Positions 1 through 9,810 are shown, counted from the stretch's first letter. The stretch: DNA of 64,000 bases from BP-133 sp040756995 (GCA_040756995.1 JBFLYK010000009.1:1-64000); one strand, 5' to 3'. Numbers and translations: made by a program. The notes: generated by a model from the sequence alone, not told the origin.

Positions 1-590
1 GCCACGTCACCCTGGGCGGCGGTGCGGGCCGCCTCCGCCCGGCGGGCGGCTTCCTCGGCCGCCTGCTGCCGGGCCGTGGCGGCCCGGACGGCCTCGGTGG
101 CCGTCGCCTCCCGTCCCCCGACGGCGGCCATGGCCACCACGAGCCCGAGCCCGAACTCGAAGCAGTCGGGAAGCCCGGAGACGAGCACCGACGCCAGCAG
201 CGGGAGGCGCCCGTCGCCGGCGGCGTCGGTCACCAGATCGACCGGGGCGTCGCCACCGGCGGCGATGGCCTCGTCCCACGCCTCGGCGAGGGCGGTCACC
301 TCGGGCCGGGCCCGGAACAGCGCCACGGCGGCGGCGAGCACACTCTCCTCTTCCTCCAGCAGCTTCCGGAGTTGCTGGCGGGCGGTCGGCGTGGCGAGCC
401 CCCGCCGGTCGAAGGATCGCAGCCGCCGGGCGGCGGGAGGGAGGTCGACCGGTGCCAGGCGGCGGAGCGCTTCGCCGGCCGAGTCGAGCAGCGGGGCGAG
501 CAGGGCGTCGGGGATCGGCGGGAGCGGTTGCCCGTCCGCCTCGTCGGCGTCCACCGGCGCCTGAGCGGCCCCGGCCTCCTCGGCGCTCAT
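1..590 (-). CDS. Unidentified protein, N-terminal part only (3' end outside window)
   Basis: Reading leftward from an ATG at 590 there is an open frame through the window edge, giving about 196 residues without a stop. The start is supported by AGAGGGA six to ten bases upstream. The visible part is acidic at the N-terminus (MSAEEAGAAQAP), then predicted helical, and becomes an Ala/Glu/Arg-rich probable coiled coil from about residue 160 (ATARQQAAEEAARRAEAART). Third codon positions are overwhelmingly G/C, as expected of a real gene here. The layout (helical N-terminal domain followed by coiled coil) resembles the front half of actinobacterial NYN/YacP-type RNA-binding proteins. The diagnostic domain would lie outside the window, so this is only a guess. 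It is divergent from yjbQ across 78 bases. Confidence 0.6.
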   Translation of the reverse strand, partial: MSAEEAGAAQAPVDADEADGQPLPPIPDALLAPLLDSAGEALRRLAPVDLPPAARRLRSFDRRGLATPTARQQLRKLLEEEESVLAAAVALFRARPEVTALAEAWDEAIAAGGDAPVDLVTDAAGDGRLPLLASVLVSGLPDCFEFGLGLVVAMAAVGGREATATEAVRAATARQQAAEEAARRAEAARTAAQGDV

Positions 591-668
591 CGATTCCCTC
601 TTTCTGCCCGGGGGAAGACCGGTCCGTAGACTTGGCCGTCCGTTCCCGCCGTGCTCTGGAGGGATTGC

Positions 669-1088
669 ATGCAGGCACGATACGACGAGCTCACGCTGGA
701 GACCCAAGGCGACGGCGAGATGGTGGACCTCACGTCCTACGCCCAGAAGACCATCGCCAACTACGGGTTCTCCGACGGGCTCTGCACCGTGTTCGTCTGC
801 CACTCCACCTGCGGCGTCACTACCATCGAGTACGAGCCGGGCTGCAACCAGGACTTCAACGACACGCTCGAGAAGCTGGCCCCGCAGGACGACCGCTGGG
901 AGCACAACGAGCGCAACGCCGACACCAACGGGCACAGCCACGTGCGGGCCGCGCTGGTCGGCCCGTCGGTGACGATTCCGTTCTCCGGTGCCGAGCTGAT
1001 GCTGGGCACCTGGCAGAAGATCGTCCTGATCGACTTCGACGACCGGCCCCGCAGCCGGCGGGTGGTTGTCCAGGTGCTCGGGAGCTAG
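669..1088 (+). CDS. yjbQ: YjbQ/UPF0047 family protein
   Basis: A 139-residue protein of the YjbQ (UPF0047) family, a small trimeric metal-binding fold. Some members have been linked to thiamine-phosphate synthase side activity, but the physiological role is not settled. Family hallmarks are visible: the CTVFVCHSTCGVTTIEYEPG segment with its His, the later NADTNGHSHVRAALVG segment with two His residues, and the C-terminal GTWQKIVLIDFD strand. The length is typical. I chose the ATG at 669 because GGAGGG lies six bases upstream; an in-frame upstream start at 651 has no ribosome-binding site. The gene runs convergently into the small zinc-ribbon gene, leaving ten bases between the stops. Confidence 0.85.
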   Translation: MQARYDELTLETQGDGEMVDLTSYAQKTIANYGFSDGLCTVFVCHSTCGVTTIEYEPGCNQDFNDTLEKLAPQDDRWEHNERNADTNGHSHVRAALVGPSVTIPFSGAELMLGTWQKIVLIDFDDRPRSRRVVVQVLGS

Positions 1089-1098
1089 CGCCCCGGCC

Positions 1099-1323
1099 CT
1101 ACCCCTCGCTGCTGGGGACGGGGACCTCTTCGATGGCCGAACCGGTGGCCGAGCACCACCGGCACACCACGGCCTCGACGATCGAGTCGAGGACCTGCTC
1201 CTCCTCGACGGACAGCTCGCCGCCCACCGTGTAGTGCCAGAACGCCCGGGTGCGGCGGGTGGTCGTCACGTCGAAACGGGTCAGGTTGCCGCAGGCGGTG
1301 CAGCGGTAGCGGGTGCGCATCAT
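1099..1323 (-). CDS. Small zinc-ribbon protein
   Basis: A 74-residue protein of unknown function. It has two CxxC knuckles (YRCTACGN near the N-terminus and VCRWC near residue 54), which is the pattern of a zinc ribbon, followed by a short acidic tail. Two adjacent ATG codons (1323 and 1320) could both serve as the start. It lies 15 bases downstream of the exported-protein gene on the same strand and is probably co-transcribed with it. Nothing in it identifies a partner or catalytic activity. Confidence 0.65.
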   Translation of the reverse strand: MMRTRYRCTACGNLTRFDVTTTRRTRAFWHYTVGGELSVEEEQVLDSIVEAVVCRWCSATGSAIEEVPVPSSEG

Positions 1324-1338
1324 CGGCTCTCGGTCGAT

Positions 1339-2214
1339 CTAGAGGTGGGCGGCCAGGTTGGCGGCGACGCTCTTGAGCGCGCTCTCGGCCCACGGCTGAC
1401 GGAGGTTGTCGAACTCGGCCAGCACCAGGGTGCGGCCCTTGCGGATCAGCACGAAGTCGGCCACGAAACGGATGGGCGGGTCGTCGGGCCGGGCGGTGGC
1501 GTCGACGTCCTCGGCCGGGAGGCGGACCTCGAACCGGTAGCCCAGCGCCGCCTCCCCCACGGCCGGGGACGGAGCCGGGCCCAGCGAGCCTTTGACGTCC
1601 TGCGACAACCGGGGATTGCGGGCCAGACGGGCGTTGATCAGACCCTCGAAGCAGGAGCGGGCGGCGGGAGTCGTCATCTGGCCGAAGACCTTCTCGGCCG
1701 TGGCCGGCTGGTCGAAGACCACCACCGAGGAGGACACCGAACCCGTGTCGGCCTTGGCGAAGGTGGCGGACCGGGCCCGGGCCCCGACGGCCTTAGTCAG
1801 GGCGGCGGCATCGGGGCCGACACACCGCTCGAACGGGCTGTCGGCCGCCATGGACCCTTCGGGCGGGGCGGGGCTGGTGACGGTGAACCCGGCGGGGACG
1901 TCGCTCTGGACCAGCAGCGCCCGCCGGGCCAGCTCCGCCGCCGGTTCGCCCGCCGGGGCGGTGGTGGAGGTGGCGGCGGCCGGCGGGGCGGTCGTGCTCG
2001 ACGAGGGAACGGCCGTGGTGACCGTGGTCGTGGACTCCGGTGCCGGCGCCGGGATCGGGTCGGAGCCGGGCCCGACCGTGTCGGCGTGCACCGGCGGCGG
2101 CGCCCCCTTGGCCGTCAGCGCCGACGACTCGTGCAGGACCTCGTTGCCGCCCCAGGTGGCGGCCAACGTCGCCGCCCCGAGGCATAGGACGCCCAGCAGC
2201 CGGTCGTGCAGCAC
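1339..2214 (-). CDS. Exported protein of unknown function with Pro/Ser/Thr linker
   Basis: A 291-residue predicted exported protein. Residues 1-22 form a hydrophobic signal or anchor segment (LLGVLCLGAATLAATW) without a lipobox Cys. A low-complexity Pro/Ala/Ser/Thr linker covers about residues 35-95, and a globular domain follows to the end. The domain has one Cys at FERCVGP and another at RSCFEG, possibly a disulfide. Sequence such as QSDVPAGFTVTS and GYRFEVRLPAEDV is reminiscent of actinobacterial cell-envelope sensor-type domains, but I cannot assign a family. It is the first gene of a two-gene minus-strand unit with the zinc-ribbon gene and is divergent from the exonuclease gene. Confidence 0.7.
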   Translation of the reverse strand: MLHDRLLGVLCLGAATLAATWGGNEVLHESSALTAKGAPPPVHADTVGPGSDPIPAPAPESTTTVTTAVPSSSTTAPPAAATSTTAPAGEPAAELARRALLVQSDVPAGFTVTSPAPPEGSMAADSPFERCVGPDAAALTKAVGARARSATFAKADTGSVSSSVVVFDQPATAEKVFGQMTTPAARSCFEGLINARLARNPRLSQDVKGSLGPAPSPAVGEAALGYRFEVRLPAEDVDATARPDDPPIRFVADFVLIRKGRTLVLAEFDNLRQPWAESALKSVAANLAAHL

Positions 2215-2360
2215 GCTTCGGAGGGTAACTCCGCCGCTCGCCCGACCGGCGTCTTTCCCGGCGGGGACGGGACGCTTCGGGGATAACGGTCACACCCCCT
2301 CGGTACCGTCCGGGGTGTTGTTCGCCGACCCGTCCGTCGATCTGCTGAAGGGGGTGCTCC

Positions 2361-3989
2361 GTGGCCGTGCCCAGTGCGGCGTTGTCCGCTGAGGCCTGTT
2401 CCGAAGGGGCTCTGTACGGAGCGGCTCCGTCGCTGGGGGTCGTCCGGGAGGGGGCGGGGCGCCGTCCCGGCCCGCTCCACGCCCTCGACACCCCGCTGTC
2501 GGACGTGACGTTCGTGGTGCTCGACCTCGAGACCACCGGCACCGTGCCCGGCCAGAGCCGGATCATCGAGGTGGCGGCGGCCAAGTTCCGGGGCGGCGAA
2601 TGCCTCGGCACGTTCCAGACGCTGGTCAACCCCGGCTGCGGGGTCCCGCCGTTCATCGTCGCCCTGACGGGGATCACCGAGGCGCTGGTCGTGCCGGCCC
2701 CGACGATCGACCAGGTGCTGCCGACCCTGCTGGAGTTCATCGGCGGCGCCGTGCTGGTCGGCCACAACCTGCGGTTCGACACCTCCTTCCTCGACGCCGA
2801 CCTCATCGCCCGGGGCCGGCCCCGCCTGGCCAACGCCCGGGTCGACACCCTCACCCTGGCCCGCTGGCTCATCCGCGACGAGGTGCCCGACTGCCGGTTG
2901 GCCACGCTGGCCGCCCGGTTCCGGACCGGGGTGCGGCCCACCCACCGGGCCCTCGACGACGTGCTGGCCACCGCCGAGGTGCTGCACGCCCTCTTCGAGC
3001 GGGCCGCCGGGTTCGGTGTGCTGGCCCTCGACGACCTGCTCGGCCTGCCGTCGAACCCGCTGGCCCTGCGGAAGCTGCCGCTGCTGGCCGGGCTGCCGCG
3101 GGCGGCCGGGGTCTATCTCTTCCGGGCCGCCGACGGTCGCGTGGTCCACGTCGGCCGGGCGGCCGACGTCCGCAACCGGGTGCGGTCCCTGTTCGTGACC
3201 GGCGGGCGGCGGAAGGTCGCCCGGCTCCTGCGGGAGACGGCGGCGATCGAATACCTGCCCAGCGGCCACCCCCTGGAGGCCGCCGTCACGCAGCTCCGCC
3301 TGCACCACACGCACCGGCCGTGGTTCGACGGCCGGCCCCGGCGGTGGAAGGCCTGCGCCTACCTGAAGCTCACGGCCGGCCGGCACCCCCGGCTGGCGGT
3401 CGTCCACACGCCCCGGGCCGACGGCGGCGTGTACCTCGGGCCGTTTCCGGGGGCGGGGCCGGCCCGGTTCGTGCGCAGCGCCATCGAGGCGGCGGTGCCG
3501 CTGCGGCGGGGCGCCGCCGAGGTGGCGGCGGTGGTCCGGCAGGGCCTGACCGGGGAGCCGGAGGCGATCCTCGGGCCGCTGGCGGAGCGGGTCGAGTCCC
3601 TCACGGCCGCCGGCCGCACCGGCGACGCCGCCTTCGCCCAGGAGCAGCTGCGGGCGCTGTCAGCGGCCCTCCGCCGGCAGGCCATGCTCGACGGCCTGCG
3701 GGCCAGCGGCCGGGTCACGGTCGAGGTCTCCGGCCATCAGGTGGAGCTCGACGGCGGCCGGCTGCTGGCGGTCGACGGCGTCCCGCTGCCGTTCCCCGTG
3801 CGGGGCGGCCCCGACGGCGCCCGGCCCCGTCCGACGGCCCGTGAGGAAGCCGACGAGCTCCAGGCCGTCGGCCGCTGGCTCCGGCGGGAGGCGCGAGCCG
3901 GCCAGGTGCGCGTGGTCGGCCCGGTCGACGCCCGGGCGGCCGCCGCCCTGGCGGTCGTCCTCGAAGGCGTCGAGCACTCCCCGGCCTGA
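2361..3989 (+). CDS. DEDD 3'-5' exonuclease fused to GIY-YIG (UvrC/Cho-like) domain
   Basis: A 542-residue fusion, probably a DNA-repair nuclease. The N-terminal half is a DnaQ-like DEDDh exonuclease: ExoI VVLDLETTG near residue 55, ExoII GHNLRFDTSFLD near residue 135 and ExoIII HRALDDVLAT near residue 197. The second half opens with a GIY-YIG module (GVYLFRAADGRVVHVGRA, about residues 250-268) like that of UvrC and Cho. No UvrB-binding or HhH domain is obvious at the C-terminus. This fusion is common in actinobacteria and is usually annotated as a polymerase III epsilon-like or DEDD exonuclease protein. The GTG start at 2361 has GAAGGGGG upstream. The first ~45 residues precede the nuclease fold, so the true start could be later. 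Confidence 0.85.
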   Translation: MAVPSAALSAEACSEGALYGAAPSLGVVREGAGRRPGPLHALDTPLSDVTFVVLDLETTGTVPGQSRIIEVAAAKFRGGECLGTFQTLVNPGCGVPPFIVALTGITEALVVPAPTIDQVLPTLLEFIGGAVLVGHNLRFDTSFLDADLIARGRPRLANARVDTLTLARWLIRDEVPDCRLATLAARFRTGVRPTHRALDDVLATAEVLHALFERAAGFGVLALDDLLGLPSNPLALRKLPLLAGLPRAAGVYLFRAADGRVVHVGRAADVRNRVRSLFVTGGRRKVARLLRETAAIEYLPSGHPLEAAVTQLRLHHTHRPWFDGRPRRWKACAYLKLTAGRHPRLAVVHTPRADGGVYLGPFPGAGPARFVRSAIEAAVPLRRGAAEVAAVVRQGLTGEPEAILGPLAERVESLTAAGRTGDAAFAQEQLRALSAALRRQAMLDGLRASGRVTVEVSGHQVELDGGRLLAVDGVPLPFPVRGGPDGARPRPTAREEADELQAVGRWLRREARAGQVRVVGPVDARAAAALAVVLEGVEHSPA

Positions 3990-4013
3990 GCCCGACCGGC
4001 GACCCCTGTTGTT

Positions 4014-4055
4014 CTGGCGTTCCATTTCCGCAGGATCCCGGAAAACGAACGCCAG
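4014..4055. terminator. Bidirectional stem-loop between convergent genes
   Basis: The exonuclease (+) and phhB (-) genes converge here. CTGGCGTTC (4014-4022) pairs perfectly with GAACGCCAG (4047-4055), and inside it TTTCCG (4025-4030) pairs with CGGAAA (4039-4044). There is no long T-run, which is usual for actinobacterial terminators. Confidence 0.6.
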
Positions 4056-4073
4056 TTGGGGCAGAGGGCGGTG

Positions 4074-4361
4074 TTACCGGGTGCCGGCCAGGGATTCGAT
4101 CTCGGCGGCGAGGGCGAAGTCCTTCTGGGTCAGACCGCCTTCGCTGTGGGTCGACAGTGCCAGCCGCACCTTGTTCCAGCGGATGTCGATGTCGGGGTGA
4201 TGGTTGGCCGCCTCGGCCTTGTCGGCCAGCTGGTTGACGAAGGCGATGGCGGCGACGAAGTCGGCGAACTTGTACTCCCGGACGATGTCGCTTCCGGCCA
4301 GCTCCCACCCGGGCAGGTCAGCCAGCGCAGCCTTGACTTCCGTGTCGGACATAGTGGCCAT
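4074..4361 (-). CDS. phhB: Pterin-4a-carbinolamine dehydratase
   Basis: A 95-residue protein of the PCD/DCoH family, which dehydrates 4a-hydroxy-tetrahydropterin during recycling of the pterin cofactor. The signature is intact: the GWEL segment, then the metal-free catalytic EAANHHPDIDIRWNKV segment with the His-His pair, then the LTQKDFALAAEIE helix. Two in-frame ATG codons (4361 and 4352) are possible starts and neither has a strong Shine-Dalgarno sequence. The gene is divergent from the XdhC-family gene with only 24 bases between starts. No aromatic amino acid hydroxylase is visible nearby, so its pterin partner lies elsewhere. Confidence 0.9.
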   Translation of the reverse strand: MATMSDTEVKAALADLPGWELAGSDIVREYKFADFVAAIAFVNQLADKAEAANHHPDIDIRWNKVRLALSTHSEGGLTQKDFALAAEIESLAGTR

Positions 4362-4385
4362 GCGGGCCACCGTACACTCCGCGCC

Positions 4386-5150
4386 ATGAGCTCGAATCCG
4401 GGCGGCGATCCGCTGGTCGAGGCCACCCGCCGGCTGGAGGCCGGTGAGGAGGTCGTGCTGGCCACGGCGGTGCGCACCGATGGGGCGCCGCCCTGCCGGC
4501 CGGGGCAGAAGCTGCTGCTCGGGCCGGACGGGCCGCTGGCCGGAACGCTGGGCTGCTCCGAGTTCGACGCCTCGGCGGTCGACGAGACCAAGAACCTGCT
4601 GGCCTCCGGCGAGCCGGCCCTGCGGACCTTCACCCACGACCTCGGGTCGGTGGAGGTGTACCTCGAGCCGCTGCGACCCCGGCCCCGGCTGGTGGTGCTC
4701 GGCGCCACGCCGGTCGCCGAGCACCTGCTGCGGGGCGGAGCCGAGCTGGGCTACGCCACCGTGCTGGTCGAGAGCCGCACGGAGCGCATCACCCCGGCGC
4801 ACCGGGCGGCGGCCGGGCGCATCGAGTCGTCGATGACCGACCTGGCCCTCGGGCCGGCCGTCGACGCCATCCACACCGACCACGACGCGCCCGACATCGT
4901 CGACCAGCTCGGCCCCCTCCTCCAGGCCGGCGTCCGCTTCGTGGGCGTCATGGGCAGCGCCCGCCACACCGCGCCCCACCTCGAGGCGCTGCGGGCGGCG
5001 GGTTGCAGCGACGAGGAGCTGGCCCGGCTGCGCACACCCGTCGGCCTCGACCTGGGCGCCCGCACCCCGGCCGAGATCGCCCTGTCGATCCTCGCCGGCC
5101 TCCTCGCCGCCCGGACCGGGAAGACCGGCGGGTGGCTCGACCGCCGCTGA
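4386..5150 (+). CDS. XdhC/CoxI family protein
   Basis: A 254-residue XdhC/CoxI-family protein. Relatives bind the molybdenum cofactor and deliver its sulfurated form to xanthine-dehydrogenase-type enzymes. Visible are an N-terminal XdhC domain (DPLVEATRRLEAGEEVVLAT, then PPCRPGQKLLL) and a Rossmann-like C-terminal half (RLVVLGATPVAEHLLRGG, and later FVGVMGSARHTAPHLEALRAAG with GLDLGARTPAEIALSILA). The start at ATG 4386 fits the family N-terminus. The only molybdenum hydroxylase genes in the window are 39 kb away on the island (44.5-48.1 kb) and have no XdhC of their own, so this chromosomal copy could serve them. It is convergent with the livF-type gene, ten bases apart. Confidence 0.85.
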   Translation: MSSNPGGDPLVEATRRLEAGEEVVLATAVRTDGAPPCRPGQKLLLGPDGPLAGTLGCSEFDASAVDETKNLLASGEPALRTFTHDLGSVEVYLEPLRPRPRLVVLGATPVAEHLLRGGAELGYATVLVESRTERITPAHRAAAGRIESSMTDLALGPAVDAIHTDHDAPDIVDQLGPLLQAGVRFVGVMGSARHTAPHLEALRAAGCSDEELARLRTPVGLDLGARTPAEIALSILAGLLAARTGKTGGWLDRR

Positions 5151-5160
5151 CGAACCGCGC

Positions 5161-5861
<701 letters not shown>

Positions 5862-5865
<4 letters not shown>

Positions 5866-6632
5866 GCTTCCTCCCCCAGGTAGGCCTCGACCACGGCCGG
5901 GTCGCGGCGGACGGTGTCGGGGTCGCCGAGGGCGATCAGCCGGCCGAAATCGAGCACGCCGATCCGGTCGCACAACCCCATCACCAGCGGCACGTGGTGC
6001 TCGATGATGAGCATCGTCAGGTCGAAGTCGGCCCGCAGCCGGCGGATGAAGTCGGACAGGCCCGCCTTCTCGTTCGGGTTCATCCCCGCCGCCGGCTCGT
6101 CGAGCAGCAGGACCCGGGGGTCGAGGGCCAGGGCCCGGGCGATCTCCAGGCGGCGCTGGTCGCCGTAGGGCAGGTTCCGGGCCTTGACGTCCTGCTTCTG
6201 GATGAGGCCGGTGAGCGAGAGGAGCTCCCGGGCCCGTTGCCGGACGGCCCGCTCCTCGGCGCCGGCCGGACCCAGGCCGAGCACTCCCGAGAACAGGCCG
6301 CTCCTCGTCCGGCAGTGACGGCCGACCATCACGTTCTCCAGCGCCGACAGCTCGGCGAAGAGGCGGATGTTCTGGAAGGTCCGGGCGATCCCCCGCCGGG
6401 CCACCTGGTGGGGGCGGGCCGCCGTGATGTCGGCGCCGTCGTGGAAGAGCGTCCCGGAGGACGGCGGGGTGAATCCCGTCAGGAGGTTGAACAGCGTCGT
6501 CTTGCCCGCTCCGTTGGGGCCGATGAGGCCGAACACTTCGCCGGGGGCGACGGCGAACGACACGTTGTCGACGGCGGTGACGCCGCCGAAGCGGCGGGTG
6601 AGCCCGACGACCTCCACCGCGGGCGGGGTCAC
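5862..6632 (-). CDS. livG: Branched-chain amino acid-type ABC transporter ATPase (LivG-like)
   Basis: A 256-residue LivG-type ATPase. Walker A is GPNGAGKTTLFN, Walker B is VLLLDEPAAGMNPNE, and the ABC signature takes the LivG form LPYGDQRRLEIARAL. RTFQNIRLF, diagnostic of LivG, is also present. The GTG start at 6632 overlaps the livM stop by four bases, and the gene overlaps livF by four bases. The larger open frame that extends upstream is antisense-like noise inside livM. Confidence 0.92.
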
Positions 6633-7600
6633 GGCACCGCCTCGGGTTCGGGCCGGAGCTGCGGCCGGCGGCCGCCGCCCCGGCGGATCCGCTTCAGGCG
6701 GGCCAGCAGTTCGGGGGTGATGAGCCCGCGGGGGAAGAAGACGCAGGAGGCGGCCAGCAGCACCCCGTAGATGATGAACCGGCCGGTGCGGAGGAACTCG
6801 GCGGCCCAGTCCGGCCAGAACTGGTGGCGGGCCTGGTCCCGCAGCCACTCCGGCAGGTAGGTGAGGAACAGGCCGCCGGCCACCGGGCCGAGGAACGTCC
6901 GCGACCCGCCGATGAGGACGAAGGCCAGGTAGGCGATCGACGAATCGAAGCTGGCCTGGCGGTGGCTCCAGGTGTTGATCTGGTGGGCGGCCACGACCCC
7001 GGCGAGACCGGCCAGCACTCCGCCGAGCACGAAGGCGGTGACCTTGGCCCGGGTGATGTCGACGCCGACGGCGGCGGCGGCCAGCTCGTCCTCGCGGACG
7101 GCGGCGAAGGCCCGTCCGGCCCGGACCTTCTCCAGCCGCCAGGTGAACAGGGCCGCCCCCACCAGCAGCGGCAGGGCCAGCCACATGTACGAGAGCTGCG
7201 TCCCGAACGGCTGGGGGATGGCGAAGATCCCGATGGCCCCGCCGGTCAGCTCCAGGTTGAGGCTGAGGACGCGGAGCATCTCGACGAAGGCGATGGTGGC
7301 CAGGGCCAGGTAGATGCCCCGCAGTCGCAGGGCGGCCAGGCCGACGACGAAGGCCACGATCCCGCACAGGGCGGCGGCCACCACCATCTCCACCAGCACG
7401 AGGCCGATGGGATAGGTGCCCTTCACGTCGAAGGTCTTGGTCGACATCACGGCGGCCGTGAACCCGCCGAGGGCGTAGAAGCCGGGGCTGGCCAGTGACA
7501 GCTGGCCGGCCAGCAGCGGCAGGTAGAGCGACAGGCCGAGGACACCGCCCAGCACCATCGAGACATAGAGGGTGCCCTGGGAGTCGAGGAAGTCGAGCAC
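6629..7600 (-). CDS. livM: Branched-chain amino acid-type ABC transporter permease (LivM-like)
   Basis: A 323-residue integral membrane permease with eight or more hydrophobic segments. The LivM family signature lies in GVDITRAKVTAFVLGGVLAGLAG and the cytoplasmic loop to the ATPase in RAGRAFAAVREDELAAAAVG. I chose the GTG at 7600 (VLDFLDSQGTLYVSMVLGG); the frame upstream of it runs into livH. It starts four bases after the livH stop. The C-terminus is basic and proline-rich (KRIRRGGGRRPQLRPEPEAVP). Confidence 0.9.
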   Translation of the reverse strand: MLDFLDSQGTLYVSMVLGGVLGLSLYLPLLAGQLSLASPGFYALGGFTAAVMSTKTFDVKGTYPIGLVLVEMVVAAALCGIVAFVVGLAALRLRGIYLALATIAFVEMLRVLSLNLELTGGAIGIFAIPQPFGTQLSYMWLALPLLVGAALFTWRLEKVRAGRAFAAVREDELAAAAVGVDITRAKVTAFVLGGVLAGLAGVVAAHQINTWSHRQASFDSSIAYLAFVLIGGSRTFLGPVAGGLFLTYLPEWLRDQARHQFWPDWAAEFLRTGRFIIYGVLLAASCVFFPRGLITPELLARLKRIRRGGGRRPQLRPEPEAVP

Positions 7601-7604
7601 CGCG

Positions 7605-8543
7605 TCAGACCTTCTCCACCTGGGCCCGGCCGAGGAGCCCCGAGGGCCGGACGAGGAGGACGACGAGGAGAACCACGAACGGGACGGCGTCCTTGTAGGC
7701 GTTGTAGCTGGCCGGCACGAACGACTCGGCCACACCGATCACCAGTCCGCCGACCACCGCCCCGGGGACGTCGCCGAGCCCGCCGAGCACGATGACGGCC
7801 AGGCCCTTGAGGCCGAACGTCACCCCGAACTGGTAGTTGAAGCTGCCGGCCAGTCCGACGAGGGCGCCGGCGATCCCGCCCAGGAACCCGGAGATGAGGA
7901 ACGACAGGCGGATGAGCCGGTCGGTGTCGATGCCGAGGAGGCTGGCGGTGGTGGCGTCCTCGGCCACGGCCCGCAGACCCTTGCCGGTGCGGGTCCGGTT
8001 GATCAGCAGCGTGAGGCCGAGGACCATCAGCATCGAGACGACGAAGATCACGACCTGCTTGGTGCGGACGACCACCGGCAGCTCGCCGCTCAGCAAGGTG
8101 ACCGACGGCCGCATGCTGCCCAGCGTCTCGCCGAAGCCGTAGTTCTCGGCCCCGAAGAGGTACTGGAGGAGGTTGACGGTGGCGATGGCGACGCCGAGCG
8201 ACGACACCAGCGTGAGGAGCGGGTCCGAACCTCGCCGGCGGAGCGGCCGGAAGGCCACCCGCTCGACCGCCACCCCGAGCAGGCCCGACACGACGCCGCC
8301 GATCGCCAGGGCCAGCCAGAAGTTCAGCGCCACCGGCAGGTCGGCGTTGGCCAGCTGCCCGTTGCGACCGAAGGCGGCGCCGGTGAGGGCGTACGTCAGG
8401 TAGGCGCCCACGGTGAACACCGCGCCGTGGGCGAAGTTGATCACCCGCAGGATGGAGAAGACGATCGTGTAGCCCAGGGCGAAGATGGCGTAGACGCTGC
8501 CGATCGCGACGCCGTTGAGCAGCTTCTGGAGGAAGAGGCGCAT
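7605..8543 (-). CDS. livH: Branched-chain amino acid-type ABC transporter permease (LivH-like)
   Basis: A 312-residue integral membrane permease of the LivH family. The opening QKLLNGVAIGSVYAIFALGYTIVFSILRVINFAHG is split here into its helix and the conserved NFAHG motif. The EAA-like coupling loop is at RAVAEDATTASLLGIDTDR, and NYQFGVTFGLKGLAVIVLGG is the usual LivH C-terminal segment. The ATG at 8543 lies seven bases after the stop of the substrate-binding protein gene. Confidence 0.92.
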   Translation of the reverse strand: MRLFLQKLLNGVAIGSVYAIFALGYTIVFSILRVINFAHGAVFTVGAYLTYALTGAAFGRNGQLANADLPVALNFWLALAIGGVVSGLLGVAVERVAFRPLRRRGSDPLLTLVSSLGVAIATVNLLQYLFGAENYGFGETLGSMRPSVTLLSGELPVVVRTKQVVIFVVSMLMVLGLTLLINRTRTGKGLRAVAEDATTASLLGIDTDRLIRLSFLISGFLGGIAGALVGLAGSFNYQFGVTFGLKGLAVIVLGGLGDVPGAVVGGLVIGVAESFVPASYNAYKDAVPFVVLLVVLLVRPSGLLGRAQVEKV

Positions 8544-8550
8544 CGATCGG

Positions 8551-9810
8551 TCAGCTGACGAACTCGAACCGGCCCGCCCGGCCGCCGCGGTCCATCCTGA
8601 TCTGCGCCACGTAGAACTTCTCCTGCTTGATCTCTCCCTCCGGATCGAAGGCGATCGTGCCCAGCGGCGTCTCGTAGGTGCCGGCCAGGATCGTGTTGTT
8701 CAACTCGGCGCGGGCCGTCTTCAGATCCATCGTGTCGAGCCGCTTGACCTTGTCGAGCTTCCGCAGGGCTTCGACGAACACCTGCACGCCGGTGAAGGCC
8801 TGGGCGGTGAACTGGGGAGGCTGCTCCTTGCCCGTCTGCTCCTTGTAGGCGGCCAGGAAGGCCCGGTTGACCGGGTTCTCGACCGTCGGGCTGTACGCCT
8901 GGGCGATCAGCACGCCCTCGCAGAAGCGACCGCACACGGGAAAGACATTTTCCGTGTTGAGCCCGTTGCCGCCGATGATCTGACCCTTGTAGCCGAGTTC
9001 CCGGAGCTGGCGGACGAGGTTCCCGCCGTCGGCGGCCAGGCCCGACACGATGACCAGCTGCGGCCGGGCGCCGACGATGTTCGTGACCTGGGAGGTGAAG
9101 TCCGTGTCGGAGGTCTGGAACCGCTGGACCAGGGCGAGGTCGAGACCCTTCTGCTGCACGGTGGCCTGGAAGATCTTCGTCTCCGAGGCCGAGAAGGCGT
9201 CGTTCTGGGCGTAGGCCACCGCCACCCGCTTGATGTCCGGGTCGACCCGCAACGCCTGCTCCACCGACTTGGGGGCGATCACCGCCACGCCGGCCGACAC
9301 CCGGCTGATGAACTTGCCGATCTGGGGAATGCCCTTGGCCGTGTTGGACGGGGCGAGCACCGGCACGCCGGCGGCGTCGGCCCGGGGGTCGGCGGCAAAG
9401 GCCTGCTGCGACAGGGTCGGGCCGACGATCCCCAGCACCCCGGCATTGATCAGGGCCTGGAAGGCATTGATGGCCCCGACCTCATCGCCGCCGGTGTCCT
9501 GGAAGATGAGCCGGACGGGCCGGCCGTTGATGCCGCCGTCGGCGTTGAAGAGCCGCTCGGCGATCCGGGCTCCGATGACCTCCTCCTGGCCCAGCAGCGC
9601 GACGTTGGACGTCTCGGCCACGCCGATGCCGATGGGAACCGGACCGCCGGAGAGCTTCTGGCCGGCACCGACGGCCCCGGCGGGCGGCCCGCCTCCCTTC
9701 GCCGCGTTTGCCTGCCCCCCCTGCGCCCGCGTCGACGACACGGTGCAGGCCGCTGACAGCACGGCGATGGCGGCCACGATGCCGAGGCCACGAACACGCC
9801 TGCCACCCAT
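8551..9810 (-). CDS. Branched-chain amino acid-type ABC transporter substrate-binding lipoprotein
   Basis: A 419-residue type I periplasmic-binding-fold protein, the first gene of the liv-type operon. Residues 1-22 form a lipoprotein signal ending in LSAAC, so the protein is predicted to be tethered to the membrane by its lipidated Cys. The mature part contains the family pattern PIGIGVAETSNVALLGQEE near the start, NADGGINGRPVRLIFQDTGG and IVGPTLSQQAF. The ligand cannot be read from sequence: such proteins bind branched-chain amino acids, amides, urea or short hydrophobic compounds. Confidence 0.9.
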   Translation of the reverse strand: MGGRRVRGLGIVAAIAVLSAACTVSSTRAQGGQANAAKGGGPPAGAVGAGQKLSGGPVPIGIGVAETSNVALLGQEEVIGARIAERLFNADGGINGRPVRLIFQDTGGDEVGAINAFQALINAGVLGIVGPTLSQQAFAADPRADAAGVPVLAPSNTAKGIPQIGKFISRVSAGVAVIAPKSVEQALRVDPDIKRVAVAYAQNDAFSASETKIFQATVQQKGLDLALVQRFQTSDTDFTSQVTNIVGARPQLVIVSGLAADGGNLVRQLRELGYKGQIIGGNGLNTENVFPVCGRFCEGVLIAQAYSPTVENPVNRAFLAAYKEQTGKEQPPQFTAQAFTGVQVFVEALRKLDKVKRLDTMDLKTARAELNNTILAGTYETPLGTIAFDPEGEIKQEKFYVAQIRMDRGGRAGRFEFVS